A stretch of DNA of 38,182 bases from Nitrospinia bacterium (lineage in GTDB: Bacteria; Nitrospinota; Nitrospinia; JACRGO01), in the NCBI GenBank assembly GCA_029261755.1, contig JAJDAS010000524.1, positions 1-38,182 of the forward strand, read 5' to 3'. Made by a program: the position numbers and the translations under genes. The notes under the pieces were generated by a model. The model made no database searches and had not been told where the DNA came from. It saw only the letters and a program-made list of their open reading frames with translations. Shown one piece after another: positions 15,137-24,188 of this stretch (its first letter is position 1; every line of letters starts with the position of its first letter).

Positions 15137-15817
15137 ATGTCTATTTCCCAGGCCCTTTTGGGCGGCGCCCTCAATTTTTTCTCCATCTGGATCCTTTGTC
15201 TCTTGCAGGTGGTGCCCTTCCTCTTTGCAACAATTACTGCTAACAGCCTGCTGGAAATGGGAAATAGCGACTGGAAAGATCAGCTTGGTGGAACTCTCAC
15301 ACTGCTATTCTCTTGTTTGCTTGGGTTCGGAATTGTTTATTATATACTGGGAACTTCCACCACCGGCCTTGCTGCTTTGCTGTTCAAATACCAGCCAATT
15401 TTTCTCCAGATTGGCGGAGTTTTTCTATTTTTATGCGGTTTCTATTTTCTCGGCTTCCTGAAAATTCCCGAAACCTTCACCAAACCGCTGAGGCTTACTG
15501 GAAACTTCCTGGTGGGCGCTATTTTAGGACTCGCCTACCAGCCATGCATCACCCCTACCCTGGCGAAAATCTATAATATGGTGAAAGACCCCAATGCCTT
15601 TTCCGAGGGTGTTTGGTTCATGCTGATATACACTACCGGACTTGTTTCGGCGTTGGCCATAAGTTTTTTCGGGCTTGTATTCATCCTGTCCGTGAGTAAA
15701 GGCAAGATGCTTCGACCCATCATCATCAAGTTTTGCGGTTTGGCCATGATGATGATATCCGGTCTCATTCTTTTCCAGAAGATGACGGTTTATAAGGGAT
15801 TTTTGGTGAAAATGTAG
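15137..15817 (+). CDS. CcdA/DsbD-like membrane electron transporter
   Basis: A 226-aa protein with about six hydrophobic helices. Two conserved cysteines fit the family: C21 in IWILCLLQVVPFLF and C137 in LGLAYQPCITPTLA. The first usually lies in a C-x-L-P-x-x-P context, but here the first proline is glutamine. CcdA proteins carry electrons from cytoplasmic thioredoxin to periplasmic thioredoxin-like partners. The start lies one base after the stop of the thioredoxin-like gene, so the pair forms a translationally coupled unit, probably for cytochrome c maturation. Confidence 0.85.
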   Translation: MSISQALLGGALNFFSIWILCLLQVVPFLFATITANSLLEMGNSDWKDQLGGTLTLLFSCLLGFGIVYYILGTSTTGLAALLFKYQPIFLQIGGVFLFLCGFYFLGFLKIPETFTKPLRLTGNFLVGAILGLAYQPCITPTLAKIYNMVKDPNAFSEGVWFMLIYTTGLVSALAISFFGLVFILSVSKGKMLRPIIIKFCGLAMMMISGLILFQKMTVYKGFLVKM

Positions 15818-15842
15818 CTGAACTTTCATTTAGGAGAAAACC

Positions 15843-16160
15843 ATGTCTGTTTTGTTAGAATTTTCCATGACTCCCCTGGATAAAGGGGAAAGCGTCAGCA
15901 AGCAGGTATCCCGTTCCCTGGATATCATTGATAGGTCAGGAATAGACTATAGATTAAACCCCATGGGTACAGTCCTGGAGGGCGACTGGGATCAGGTGAT
16001 GGGAGTGGTAAAAGATTGCTTTGAGCGAATGAGTGAAGACTGTAACCGGATTACGTGCAGCATGAAGATAGACTACAGAAAGGGCCGAGATGGACGACTG
16101 ACTGCAAAAATAAAGAGCGTGGAAGAGAAGCTAGGCAGAGAGTTGTCGAAAAACCTGTAA
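15843..16160 (+). CDS. MTH1187 family thiamine-binding protein
   Basis: A 105-aa protein matching the MTH1187/YkoF-like thiamine-binding family (formerly DUF77). Family signatures are VLLEFSMTPLDKGESVSKQV and YRLNPMGTVLEGDWDQVMGV, with a central EEC-like CFERM segment. These small ferredoxin-fold proteins form tetramers and bind thiamine or related ligands. AGGAG lies 7 nt before the ATG. It lies between the CcdA-like gene and aroF, 25 bp after the former, so it could be in the same transcript; no functional link is obvious. Confidence 0.9.
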   Translation: MSVLLEFSMTPLDKGESVSKQVSRSLDIIDRSGIDYRLNPMGTVLEGDWDQVMGVVKDCFERMSEDCNRITCSMKIDYRKGRDGRLTAKIKSVEEKLGRELSKNL

Positions 16161-16200
16161 GTAGAGCCACTAATTTCAACCAACCAAATGAGGAAAAAAA

Positions 16201-17220
16201 ATGATCATAGTAATGGAAAATGATGCCAGCGAGGCGCAAATTAACGGCGCGAAAAAAAAGATTGAGGCATTCGGCTATACCTGCCACGTGATTACGGGCG
16301 TGGAACAAACGGTGATCGGCGCTATTGGAGATGAACGAGGAAAGGCTGCCCTGAAAACTTCCATGGAGTCCACGCCGGGAGTCATGAACGTCATAGAAAT
16401 ACTGAAGCCGTACAAATTAGCCAGTAAAGAGCTTCACAAAGAAAAGATGGTCATTGACGTTAATGGAGTTAAAATAGGCGGTGACCAGTTTGTCGTTATG
16501 GCAGGTCCCTGTTCCGTTGAGTCGAGGGAACAAGTTTTGGAAACAGCCAAGGCCGTTAAAGAGGGAGGCGCTCAGATACTGCGTGGTGGGGCTTATAAGC
16601 CAAGAACCTCTCCCTATTCCTTCCAGGGAATGGAGGAGGAAGGATTGAAGCTTCTTGCGGAGGCCAGAGAGGCCACCGGACTCCCCATCGTAACGGAGGT
16701 GATGAATCCAAGAGAAGTGGAACTGGTGGCAAAGTATACGGATATCATGCAGGTGGGCGCCAGGAACGTTCAGAACTTCTCTCTCCTCAAAGAGATTGGG
16801 AAAATACCTAAACCCGTCTTCCTGAAGAGGGGGATGATGACCACTATCAAAGAGTTCCTCATGTCGGCGGAGTATATAATGTCCGAGGGAAACAAAGAAG
16901 TGATTCTTTGCGAGCGGGGCATCAGGACCTTCGAGACGGCTACCCGAAACACCCTGGATTTGAGCGCCATACCGGTATTGAAGGCGGAAACCCATCTGCC
17001 TCTGTTTGTGGATCCGAGCCATGCCACGGGGTATTGGCATCTGGTGGCGCCCATGGCCAAGGCGGCCATAGCGTCGGGAGCAGACGGCCTCATGATCGAA
17101 GTTCACCCAAATCCTGAAACGGCCTACTCGGATGGTCCACAATCGCTAAAGCCGAAAAAATTCGCAAAGCTCATGGAAGAGTGCAAACCCTATCTGGAAA
17201 TCGAAGGGAAGCATTTATAG
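16201..17220 (+). CDS. aroF: 3-deoxy-7-phosphoheptulonate (DAHP) synthase, type I-beta
   Basis: A 339-aa enzyme that condenses PEP and erythrose-4-phosphate in the first step of the shikimate pathway. An N-terminal ferredoxin-like/ACT-type regulatory domain ([20 protein letters not shown], res 1-65) precedes the KDSA-like barrel. Barrel motifs are [30 protein letters not shown] and the [15 protein letters not shown] end with a metal-binding histidine region (DPSHATG). An AATGAGGAAA run precedes the ATG. It is the last plus-strand gene before a convergent radical SAM gene. The type I-beta form is common outside enterobacteria. Confidence 0.96.
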   Translation: MIIVMENDASEAQINGAKKKIEAFGYTCHVITGVEQTVIGAIGDERGKAALKTSMESTPGVMNVIEILKPYKLASKELHKEKMVIDVNGVKIGGDQFVVMAGPCSVESREQVLETAKAVKEGGAQILRGGAYKPRTSPYSFQGMEEEGLKLLAEAREATGLPIVTEVMNPREVELVAKYTDIMQVGARNVQNFSLLKEIGKIPKPVFLKRGMMTTIKEFLMSAEYIMSEGNKEVILCERGIRTFETATRNTLDLSAIPVLKAETHLPLFVDPSHATGYWHLVAPMAKAAIASGADGLMIEVHPNPETAYSDGPQSLKPKKFAKLMEECKPYLEIEGKHL

Positions 17221-17277
17221 TTAATACCTACCACTATGTCACAAAGGCACAAAAAAAGAACAAAAAAGTTTTTTCTT

Positions 17278-19836
17278 CTACTGAAAATGAACTTTCTGCT
17301 TCACCACGTCCGTTTCCCACTCATCGAACCTTCCTGCACCCACCATCTTTTTTAATATATCCTTGGGCTGTACCTGTTTGGAGTCGATAACCAGCAAGAT
17401 CATTCCAAGCCGAACCAGGCTTTCCGAAAATTCCGTAATCTCGATTTTTCCTATAAAAGGCCGCAGATTTACTTTTTTCGTTTTACCCTTACGAATACGT
17501 TCGATGATCATTTCATCTGCGTCAAAAACGTTTTGCAGCATGTCCTCCAGTTCCTTCCAGTCTTCAAACAATTTTTTGCCATTCCTGCCACATCGTAAGG
17601 TTACCTCATAATCGATCTTATTATAAGAGTTGGAAAGTGGGCTGGATAAGGGTGGGAGAGACTTAGCCTCTAAAATCTCAATACCTTCAGGAAGGGCATC
17701 ATTCAGTCTTTTTTGAACCAAATCGGAATCTATGATGGTGTTGAATTGGATCTCTGCATACTCCGCCAAGCTTTCCACCCCTAAAGAGAGGGCCGAGGCA
17801 TAGGAAATTTTCGGGTGAGGATGAAACCCCTGGGAGAAGAAAAGCGGCAAGCCGGCCCTTTGGCATGCCCTGTGAAATACTCGAGTCAAGTCCAGATGGG
17901 AGATATACTTTATAGAGCCGGTTTTCTTAAATCGCATTCTAACCGTGGAAGGTAAACTGTGGTAAGGTCCACCCTCTTCCAAAGCGGGAGAATGTTCTTC
18001 GTCAATATTTTTTGCAAGAACCTTTTTGCATTCCGACTCCATCCCACACAGTTGGCATTTCTCAGTCCGGCAATCTTCCGTAACAGTACCCTGGAAGGCA
18101 TTTTGGTATTCTTTCTTCAAATATTCTTCCGAAATGCCTGAATGGATATGCGACCATGGGAGAGTTTCCTCCAAAGGTATATTTCTGTTGGCATAAAAAG
18201 TGGGATCAAGGCCGCAATCCTCAAAGGACTTTTGCCAAAGCTCAAAGCGGAACCATTCGCCCCAACCGTCAAATCGGCAACCTTTTTCAAAGGCTTTTGC
18301 GATAACCTTTCCCATTCTTCTATCCCCTTTTGCCATAACGGCTTCCAGGAAGCTCATTTCCGGCCTCAACTTCTTTAACGAGAACTCTCTCTTTCTTTTA
18401 AAAAGGGAATTCAAGAGGGCAACCTTCTCTTTCACTGCTTCAAGGCTCTCCTGCCCTATCCACTGGAAAGGCGTATGAGCCTTGGGGACAAAGATTCCTA
18501 TCCCAAGATTGATGTTCTTGATCTGTTTTTTGTTCTGATTGGCCGTTGTTAAAATAAGCTTACAAAATTTTTCGATTTCGCGTATATCCTCTTCCGTTTC
18601 AGTGGGTAAGCTGATCATAAAATAGAGCTTGAGGTGCTCCCACCCAAGGCTTGCTAAATCGGTCACTGTTTTCAAAATATCTTCTTCGGAGATGTTTTTG
18701 TTCAACACCTGCCTTAGCCTTGCTGTTCCCGCCTCAGCGGAAATGGTAAAACCGGTCTTCCTCACCGTTTTGATGGCTTCCATTAAATCCCTGTGAATAG
18801 TTCCCGGTCTTAATGAGGGAAGAGACAGGGCTATCTTTTTCTCCCGATATTTTCGAAGCAAATGAGGCACGAGGAAATTGATCCTGGAATAGTCACCTGA
18901 ACTTAATGACAAAAGTGAAAGTTCCTCATATCCACTGGCCGCAAGGGCCTTATCCAGAAGTTCCTCCACCTTTCTGGAAGATCTTTCCCTAACCGGACGA
19001 TAGATAATTCCAGCCTGGCAAAATCTGCAACCTTGGGTACAGCCTCTATCAATTTCCACGGAAAGCCTGTCGTGCACCAATTGAACAAAGGAGACTATGG
19101 GTTTAGTGGGGAATTCGATTTGGTTTAAATCCTTTAGTAAGCGTTTCTTTATATTGGGCTTGGCTGAATTTTTGGGCCTGATTTCCCGTACAGCGCCGCT
19201 ATCATGATAAGAAACTTCATAGAGTTCAGGCACATAAACTCCCTCTATCTCAGAAAGCTTTCTTTTCGTATCCTCTCTACTCAATCCCTCTTTTTTTGCG
19301 GAAGCTATCATCTCGGCTATCTCCACAATGCCCTCTTCCCCGTCGCCAATCAAAAAGAGATCGAAAAATTGGGATATAGGTTCGGGATTGAAGGCACAAG
19401 GGCCTCCTCCAATAATGAGGGGATTGCCCTCTCCTCTTTCTGCGGTATGGATTGGAATTTTTCCAAGGGAAAGCATGAGCAGAATATTGGTGTAGGTGAG
19501 TTCGTACTGGAGGGTGAATCCCACTGCATCAAATTGGTTCAGAGGGGTTTTGGACTCCAGGGAGGCCAAAGGGAGGTTTAACTTTTCGAGTTCCTCGATG
19601 TAATCCGATGCGGGAGCATAAACCCGCTCGGCGGCAATAGCCTCCTTGCCGTTTAAAATGTGGTACAAAATGTTGAGGCCGAGGTGAGACATCCCAATTT
19701 CATAGAGATCGGGAAAGGCAAGAGCCATGAGAAGCTGAATTCCAGGCCCCTTTTTCTGAACGGCATTTAATTCAGAGCCAAGGTATTGGGCGGGTTTGTT
19801 CACACGGCGGTAAAGTTGTTCGTAATCACATGTCAT
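17278..19836 (-). CDS. TIGR03960-type radical SAM protein fused to DUF2344
   Basis: An 852-aa protein. The N-terminal 200 residues look like a B12-binding-type domain (ALAFPDLYEIGMSHLGLNIL, then GGGPCAFNPEPISQFFDLFL). The radical SAM cluster motif is CTQGCRFC with C266, C270 and C273. A second cysteine set (CRTEKCQLC and ESEC, near 587-601) precedes the C-terminal DUF2344 part (SIKYISHLDLTRVFHRACQR, then GFHPHPKISYASALSLGVES). The reaction is not known for this family; homologues often sit near ribosomal or RNase genes. It starts about 140 bp from the DsrH-like gene end, and a hairpin lies between them. It converges with aroF; I see no clear terminator between the two. Confidence 0.9.
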   Translation of the reverse strand: MTCDYEQLYRRVNKPAQYLGSELNAVQKKGPGIQLLMALAFPDLYEIGMSHLGLNILYHILNGKEAIAAERVYAPASDYIEELEKLNLPLASLESKTPLNQFDAVGFTLQYELTYTNILLMLSLGKIPIHTAERGEGNPLIIGGGPCAFNPEPISQFFDLFLIGDGEEGIVEIAEMIASAKKEGLSREDTKRKLSEIEGVYVPELYEVSYHDSGAVREIRPKNSAKPNIKKRLLKDLNQIEFPTKPIVSFVQLVHDRLSVEIDRGCTQGCRFCQAGIIYRPVRERSSRKVEELLDKALAASGYEELSLLSLSSGDYSRINFLVPHLLRKYREKKIALSLPSLRPGTIHRDLMEAIKTVRKTGFTISAEAGTARLRQVLNKNISEEDILKTVTDLASLGWEHLKLYFMISLPTETEEDIREIEKFCKLILTTANQNKKQIKNINLGIGIFVPKAHTPFQWIGQESLEAVKEKVALLNSLFKRKREFSLKKLRPEMSFLEAVMAKGDRRMGKVIAKAFEKGCRFDGWGEWFRFELWQKSFEDCGLDPTFYANRNIPLEETLPWSHIHSGISEEYLKKEYQNAFQGTVTEDCRTEKCQLCGMESECKKVLAKNIDEEHSPALEEGGPYHSLPSTVRMRFKKTGSIKYISHLDLTRVFHRACQRAGLPLFFSQGFHPHPKISYASALSLGVESLAEYAEIQFNTIIDSDLVQKRLNDALPEGIEILEAKSLPPLSSPLSNSYNKIDYEVTLRCGRNGKKLFEDWKELEDMLQNVFDADEMIIERIRKGKTKKVNLRPFIGKIEITEFSESLVRLGMILLVIDSKQVQPKDILKKMVGAGRFDEWETDVVKQKVHFQ

Positions 19837-19896
19837 AAAATCTCAACTCCGAAAGGACACTATAATAAAGCCAGCCGGCAAACTGGAAACATTGAA

Positions 19897-19927
19897 AGAG
19901 GAAAAGAACGGGGAGCAAGCTCCCGGA
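19897..19927 (-). terminator. Possible intrinsic terminator after the DsrH-like gene
   Basis: On the minus strand CCGGGAGCTTGCTCCC folds into a short G+C-rich hairpin (GGGAG/CTCCC, 19911-19924). It is followed by CGTTCTTTTCCTCTTTC. The T-tract is interrupted, so strength is doubtful. Confidence 0.45.
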
Positions 19928-19974
19928 GTGGAAAGATAAATAACTGGGTCTGTTGAATTAAGAGAGAGGAATGA

Positions 19975-20235
19975 TTACCAACAGGTAACGGTATCTGCCG
20001 CCATGATCTTTTGAACCATTTCTCCATAGTCCAGGGTGGCTTTGTGATGTTCGACATTTCTGGCTTCAACATCTTCCTTGCAGGCAATAACGGTGAAACC
20101 CCCAAAGCATTTTTTTGTAAAAACTGCGTCTTGTATCAGGAGCACTTCCACGGTTTCTCCCTTGTCGGCTTGGAACGCCATAAGCCTTTCTGCTTCAGGA
20201 TTACTGGTCTTTTTTAGAATATGCAGTCTTTTCAT
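19975..20235 (-). CDS. DsrH/TusB-like small protein
   Basis: An 86-aa protein. The pattern LHILKKTSNPEAERLMAFQA, then LLIQDAVF, IACKEDVEARN, and a C-terminal DYGEMVQKIMAADTVTCW agrees with the DsrH/TusB family. Those proteins act with TusC/TusD-like partners in sulfur relay to tRNA or in dissimilatory sulfur oxidation. No DsrE or DsrF partner lies here, so this may be a solo member. The extra C-terminal cysteine (CW) stands where many family members have a plain SW or W. No Shine-Dalgarno is visible. A possible promoter lies upstream at 20268-20296. Confidence 0.75.
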   Translation of the reverse strand: MKRLHILKKTSNPEAERLMAFQADKGETVEVLLIQDAVFTKKCFGGFTVIACKEDVEARNVEHHKATLDYGEMVQKIMAADTVTCW

Positions 20236-20267
20236 GCGCGGAAAACAGGAGGTTAATAAAGTCCTTT

Positions 20268-20296
20268 AGTCTAAGTGAATTGATCGTAATTTTCAA
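20268..20296 (-). promoter_or_regulatory. Possible promoter for the DsrH-like gene
   Basis: TTGAAA (20291-20296) and TAGACT (20268-20273) on the minus strand have a 17-bp spacer. The -10 is only 4 of 6, so support is modest. Confidence 0.35.
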
Positions 20297-20315
20297 GGTA
20301 AAAGCTTATTTACCC

Positions 20316-20345
20316 TTGCCTTTATTATGAAAAATATGCTATAAA
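20316..20345 (+). promoter_or_regulatory. Promoter for the rpsB-tsf-pyrH-frr operon
   Basis: TTGCCT (20316-20321) and TATAAA (20340-20345) have an 18-bp spacer. Transcription would start near 20352, leaving a leader of about 130 nt before rpsB. Confidence 0.55.
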
Positions 20346-20365
20346 ATTGGGTTTTAGTTAATCAA

Positions 20366-20436
20366 GGTCCCCTCTGTTGGGGAACCAAATTCACACGCTT
20401 TTGGACTTTTACGTAAGGGTGCATTATTACCGTAAA
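20366..20436 (+). promoter_or_regulatory. Structured rpsB leader (two hairpins)
   Basis: Hairpin 1 pairs GGTCCCC (20366-20372) with GGGGAACC (20379-20386), with one bulged base. Hairpin 2 pairs TTTACG (20408-20413) with CGTAAA (20431-20436). rpsB leaders are known autoregulatory sites for S2 in several bacteria; whether this one binds S2 is inference. Confidence 0.4.
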
Positions 20437-20480
20437 GGGAAGAAGAAAGCGGAGGCTAAACCCTTTTATCAGGAGAAGTT

Positions 20481-21395
20481 ATGGCTATTTCGATGAAAGA
20501 ATTATTGGAGGCCGGTTCCCATTTCGGCCATCAGACAAGAAGGTGGAATCCCAAGATGGAGCAGTATATCTATGGGGCCAGAAATGGGATTCATATCATT
20601 GACCTTCAAAAAACATTAAGGAAATTCTGGGAAGCCTACGCCTTCACTAAGGACATAGCCTCCAAGGGTGGAAAAATCCTTTTTGTGGGCACAAAGAAAC
20701 AGGCCCAGGAGCTGATTACGACGGAAGCCCAGAGATGCGGGATGTATTACATAAATAGGAGATGGTTGGGTGGGACCTTGACCAACTTTGCCACTATCAA
20801 AAAGAGCATCAGCAGACTGAAGAAGATTGAAGGAATGAAACGGGATGATACTTACGCCAGCCTTCCCAAAAAAGAAACGGTAAAGTTGGATAAAGAGTTG
20901 GAAAAGCTCAATAAGTTTCTTGGCGGAATCAAGGACATGGGCAGTATCCCCGATGCGGTATTCATCATCGACCCAAAAAAAGAAAAGATAGCTTTGGCGG
21001 AAACCAATAAACTGGGCATTCCTGTGATCGGGGTGGTGGACACCAACTGTGATCCTGCGAATATTGACTTCGTTATCCCCGCTAATGACGATGCCATACG
21101 CTCCATCCGTCTCTTTTCTTCAAAAATCGCGGATGCGGTTCTGGAAGGCAAACAGCTTGCCGAAGCTGCATCCAGGGAACGTGAAGAGGAAAAGGCAGCT
21201 AAGAAGAAGGAAGCCGATACAAAAAAGAGTGAGGGAAAGAAATCCGACGAACAACCCAAGAAGTCCACGAAAAAAAGAGCTGTAGGAAAATCATCCGATG
21301 CCGGAAAATCAGATGCTAAAGAAAATATAGAAGCAACCACAGCTAAAACCGAAAAAAAAGCAACCGTTGCTGAAGAAAAAAAAGGAGAAAAGTAA
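20481..21395 (+). CDS. rpsB: 30S ribosomal protein S2
   Basis: A 304-aa protein. The S2 core is clear: [51 protein letters not shown] and [13 protein letters not shown]. It ends near residue 235. The last 70 residues are a K/E/A/S-rich tail ([20 protein letters not shown]) that is longer than in most S2 proteins. The tail is probably disordered. AGGAG lies about 8 nt before the ATG. It heads the S2/EF-Ts operon and ends one base before tsf. Confidence 0.97.
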   Translation: MAISMKELLEAGSHFGHQTRRWNPKMEQYIYGARNGIHIIDLQKTLRKFWEAYAFTKDIASKGGKILFVGTKKQAQELITTEAQRCGMYYINRRWLGGTLTNFATIKKSISRLKKIEGMKRDDTYASLPKKETVKLDKELEKLNKFLGGIKDMGSIPDAVFIIDPKKEKIALAETNKLGIPVIGVVDTNCDPANIDFVIPANDDAIRSIRLFSSKIADAVLEGKQLAEAASREREEEKAAKKKEADTKKSEGKKSDEQPKKSTKKRAVGKSSDAGKSDAKENIEATTAKTEKKATVAEEKKGEK

Positions 21396-21396
21396 T

Positions 21397-21990
21397 ATGA
21401 GTATCACTGCAGGAATGGTAAAAGAACTCAGAGAAAAAACAGGCTCTGGGATGATGGATTGCAAAAAAGCGCTGAAAGAAACCGATGCGGATATGGAAAA
21501 AGCCATTGACTTTTTGAGAAAAAAGGGCCTTGCCGATGCCCAAAAGAAAAGTGCCCGTTTGGCCAATGAAGGGATTGTAGGCACTTACATTCACGCCGGT
21601 GGAAAAATTGGAGTTATAGTGGAAGTAAATTGTGAAACGGATTTTGTCGCGAAAACCGACGAGTTCAATGCGCTGGCCAAAAACCTTGCCATGCATATTG
21701 CGGCTCAATCCCCCATTTGCGTAAAGAGGGAAGACGTCTCCGAAGACGACCTGAACCGAGAAAAAGCAATTTATGCCGACCAGGCAAAAGAATCGGGAAA
21801 ACCGGAAAAGGTAATCGAAAAAATCGTAACTGGAAAACTGGAAAAGTTTTACAGCAACGTTTGCCTTATGGAGCAATCCTTTATTAAAGACTCGGATATT
21901 ACCATTCATGACCTTATTGCCAGGAAGGTGGCTTCGTTGGGTGAAAATATCTCCGTTAAGCAATTCTCCCGATTCCAGATAGGGCAATAA
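21397..21990 (+). CDS. tsf: Elongation factor Ts
   Basis: A 197-aa protein starting at ATG 21397; the open frame begins earlier inside rpsB but the AAAGGAG at 21381-21387 and the family N-terminus fix this start. It is the nucleotide exchange factor for EF-Tu. The UBA-like N-terminus is [20 protein letters not shown] and the conserved TDFVA motif is in [12 protein letters not shown]. The length matches the compact form seen in many phyla, with only one dimerisation repeat. It lies one base after rpsB, so translation is coupled, and one base before pyrH. Confidence 0.95.
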   Translation: MSITAGMVKELREKTGSGMMDCKKALKETDADMEKAIDFLRKKGLADAQKKSARLANEGIVGTYIHAGGKIGVIVEVNCETDFVAKTDEFNALAKNLAMHIAAQSPICVKREDVSEDDLNREKAIYADQAKESGKPEKVIEKIVTGKLEKFYSNVCLMEQSFIKDSDITIHDLIARKVASLGENISVKQFSRFQIGQ

Positions 21991-21991
21991 C

Positions 21992-22708
21992 ATGCCTCCT
22001 AAAGCAAAGTACAAGCGGATTCTGCTCAAAATTGGAGGTGAAGCACTTGCCAAAGATGGTGGTTATGGTATTGACCCGGTGGTAGCCAATTCCCTTGCTA
22101 AGGAGTTCAAGGAAATTCACAAGTGTGGCGTGGACATTGCCATTGTTATCGGCGGCGGAAATATCTTCAGAGGGTTAGAAGCAGAGGAACTGGGCATGGA
22201 GCGTGTCACGGCGGACTATATGGGCATGCTTGCCACCTGTATTAACGGCATGGCACTTCAAAGCGCCATGGAGAAAGTGGGCTTGGACACCAGAATGATG
22301 ACTTCCATCAGTATGCACCAGATGGCGGAACCCTATGTCCGCAGAAGAGCCATGCGGCATTTGGAAAAAAAGAGGGTCATCATCTTTGCCGGGGGAACAG
22401 GAAATCCATATTTTACCACCGACACAGCCGCTTCTTTGAGAGCAGTGGAAATGAACGCGGAAATCATCATAAAGGCTACCAAGGTTGACGGCATCTATTC
22501 GGCTGATCCGCTAATTGACAAAAAGGCCAAGAAATATCAGAAGCTGTCCTATCTGCAAATCTTGAAAGATAATCTAAAGGTAATGGATTCTACTTCCATA
22601 TCCTTGTGCATGGACAACAAGCTCCCTATAATTGTCTTGAACCTTAAGAAAAAAGGGAACTTGAAGAATGCTTTATTTGGTAAAAAGGTAGGAACTTACG
22701 TGGGGTGA
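21992..22708 (+). CDS. pyrH: UMP kinase
   Basis: A 238-aa enzyme of the amino acid kinase superfamily that phosphorylates UMP. N-terminal [20 protein letters not shown] and [10 protein letters not shown] carry the ATP-phosphate loops, with [20 protein letters not shown] as the UMP-side motif. [12 protein letters not shown] matches the usual nucleotide-binding segment. It starts one base after tsf and four bases before frr, forming the conserved rpsB-tsf-pyrH-frr block. Length is normal. Confidence 0.97.
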   Translation: MPPKAKYKRILLKIGGEALAKDGGYGIDPVVANSLAKEFKEIHKCGVDIAIVIGGGNIFRGLEAEELGMERVTADYMGMLATCINGMALQSAMEKVGLDTRMMTSISMHQMAEPYVRRRAMRHLEKKRVIIFAGGTGNPYFTTDTAASLRAVEMNAEIIIKATKVDGIYSADPLIDKKAKKYQKLSYLQILKDNLKVMDSTSISLCMDNKLPIIVLNLKKKGNLKNALFGKKVGTYVG

Positions 22709-22712
22709 TAAA

Positions 22713-23270
22713 ATGCTTGAAAAAGTATACGAGGATACTGAAAGGAAAATGACCAGCGCTATAGACCATCTGGCTAAGGAACTGGCGGGAGTGCGAACCG
22801 GCAGGGCCTCCACCGCTTTACTGGAAGGCATTGCCGTAGATTATTATGGAACTCCCACCCCACTCAACCAAATGGCCACCCTTTCTGTGCCGGAAGGCTC
22901 TCTGATTACCGTCCAACCCTGGGACAGAACCATGCTTGCTGCCATGGAAAAAGCGATCCAGGCCTCCAGCCTGGGACTTACCCCCTCCAACGACGGAACC
23001 GTTATCCGCATACCCATCCCTCCCCTTTCCGGTGAACGCCGCCAGGAATTAGTCAAACACGTAAAGAAACTGGCCGAGGACGGCAAGGTTGCGGTTAGAA
23101 ATGTACGAAGGTCGGCAAACGAAGAGTTAAAGAAGGCCCAAAGCAAAAGCGAAATCACCGAAGACGATTTGCACAAGGCCCAAGACAAAGTCCAAAATAG
23201 CACGAACGGATTTGTAGAAAAGATTGACAAAATCCTAGCCGACAAAGAAAAAGAAATTCTCGAAGATTAA
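22713..23270 (+). CDS. frr: Ribosome recycling factor
   Basis: A 185-aa protein of standard length. It splits post-termination ribosomes with EF-G. Family motifs are LAKELAGVRTGRASTALLEG, VDYYGTPTPLNQMATLSVPE, the PWDRTMLAAMEKAI segment and RIPIPPLSGERRQELVKHVK. An 86-bp gap follows before uppS. The gene belongs to the rpsB-tsf-pyrH-frr block. Confidence 0.97.
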   Translation: MLEKVYEDTERKMTSAIDHLAKELAGVRTGRASTALLEGIAVDYYGTPTPLNQMATLSVPEGSLITVQPWDRTMLAAMEKAIQASSLGLTPSNDGTVIRIPIPPLSGERRQELVKHVKKLAEDGKVAVRNVRRSANEELKKAQSKSEITEDDLHKAQDKVQNSTNGFVEKIDKILADKEKEILED

Positions 23271-23356
23271 CCTCCCTCCCCAGCTCCTTGCAATACCTAT
23301 TTCATTGCGATTATTCACAGGAGCTTTTCTAAATCCAACCACCAGGAAGATTCCAA

Positions 23357-24169
23357 TTGGATGAATTAAGCTTGCCAAGCGAAATAGAAGAAAGTAAGCT
23401 GCCAAAACATATTGGCATCATCATGGACGGCAACGGCAGATGGGCTCGAAAGCGGCATTTGCCAAGAATCGCCGGGCATCGGGCCGGTGTCAAAACAGTT
23501 GACAGGGTTGTCGCTTTCTGTAGAAAAGTTGGGATTCAGGCTCTCACCCTTTATGCCTTTTCGGACGAAAACTGGGGCCGGCCTTCCATGGAAATCAATG
23601 GGTTGATGAAGCTGCTCAAGGAATATCTGCTAAAAGAAACCCCTCGAATGATCAGAGAAAATATCCGCTTCCACACCATCGGCAGAATACAGGACTTGCC
23701 GGATTTTGCCCAGGAAGTGATCGCGGAAACCAAAAGGAAAACCGAGAACAATGATGGGTTGATTTTTACCCTGGCATTAAGCTATGGCGCTAGAAGGGAA
23801 ATAACGGACGCTGCCAGAAGACTCGCCGAAAAGGCGGTTAAAGGAGAGTTGGACGTCGGTGAAATCAACCAACAACATTTTGAAGCGGAGCTTTCTACGG
23901 CCCTTCTTCCTGAACTGGACCTTCTGGTGAGAACAAGTGGAGAGTATCGAATAAGCAATTTCCTCCTCTATCAGTTGGCTTACGCGGAGTTGTATTTCAC
24001 CGATACTTTGTGGCCGGAATACCAGGATAAGGACCTTCTGGAAGCCATCCTGGAGTTTGGGAAGAGAGAAAGAAGGTTTGGGTTGACAGGAGAGCAGGCC
24101 AAGCCCAATGAGAAAAAATCCCGAAAAACCCTGAATCCACTTTCATGGAAATTGGGCAAAAAAGGGTAA
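23357..24169 (+). CDS. uppS: Isoprenyl transferase (undecaprenyl diphosphate synthase)
   Basis: A 270-aa cis-prenyltransferase that makes the lipid carrier for peptidoglycan and LPS. A TTG start at 23357 is used, with AGGAAG about 8 nt before it; the nearby ATG (23361) is out of frame. The catalytic D24 lies in HIGIIMDGNGRWARKR. Other motifs are TLYAFSDENWGRP and the C-terminal RTSGEYRISNFLLYQLAYAE, where the usual Q after GE is Y. It follows frr, as in many genomes, but cdsA and dxr, common next neighbours, are absent. Confidence 0.95.
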   Translation: MDELSLPSEIEESKLPKHIGIIMDGNGRWARKRHLPRIAGHRAGVKTVDRVVAFCRKVGIQALTLYAFSDENWGRPSMEINGLMKLLKEYLLKETPRMIRENIRFHTIGRIQDLPDFAQEVIAETKRKTENNDGLIFTLALSYGARREITDAARRLAEKAVKGELDVGEINQQHFEAELSTALLPELDLLVRTSGEYRISNFLLYQLAYAELYFTDTLWPEYQDKDLLEAILEFGKRERRFGLTGEQAKPNEKKSRKTLNPLSWKLGKKG

Positions 24170-24188
24170 TTCTGGTTCAAGGTTGAAT

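Noticed and set aside
17221-17277. AAAAAAGTTTTTTC between aroF and the radical SAM gene as a terminator
   Set aside because: The stem is only A-T pairs, so it is unlikely to terminate in either direction.
20011-20217. 68-codon plus-strand frame upstream of rpsB with an AGGAGG near its end
   Set aside because: Antisense to the DsrH-like gene, and the AGGAGG at about 20227 has no start codon in range.
21343-22053. 236-codon minus-strand frame
   Set aside because: Antisense to tsf, whose product and ribosome-binding site are unmistakable.
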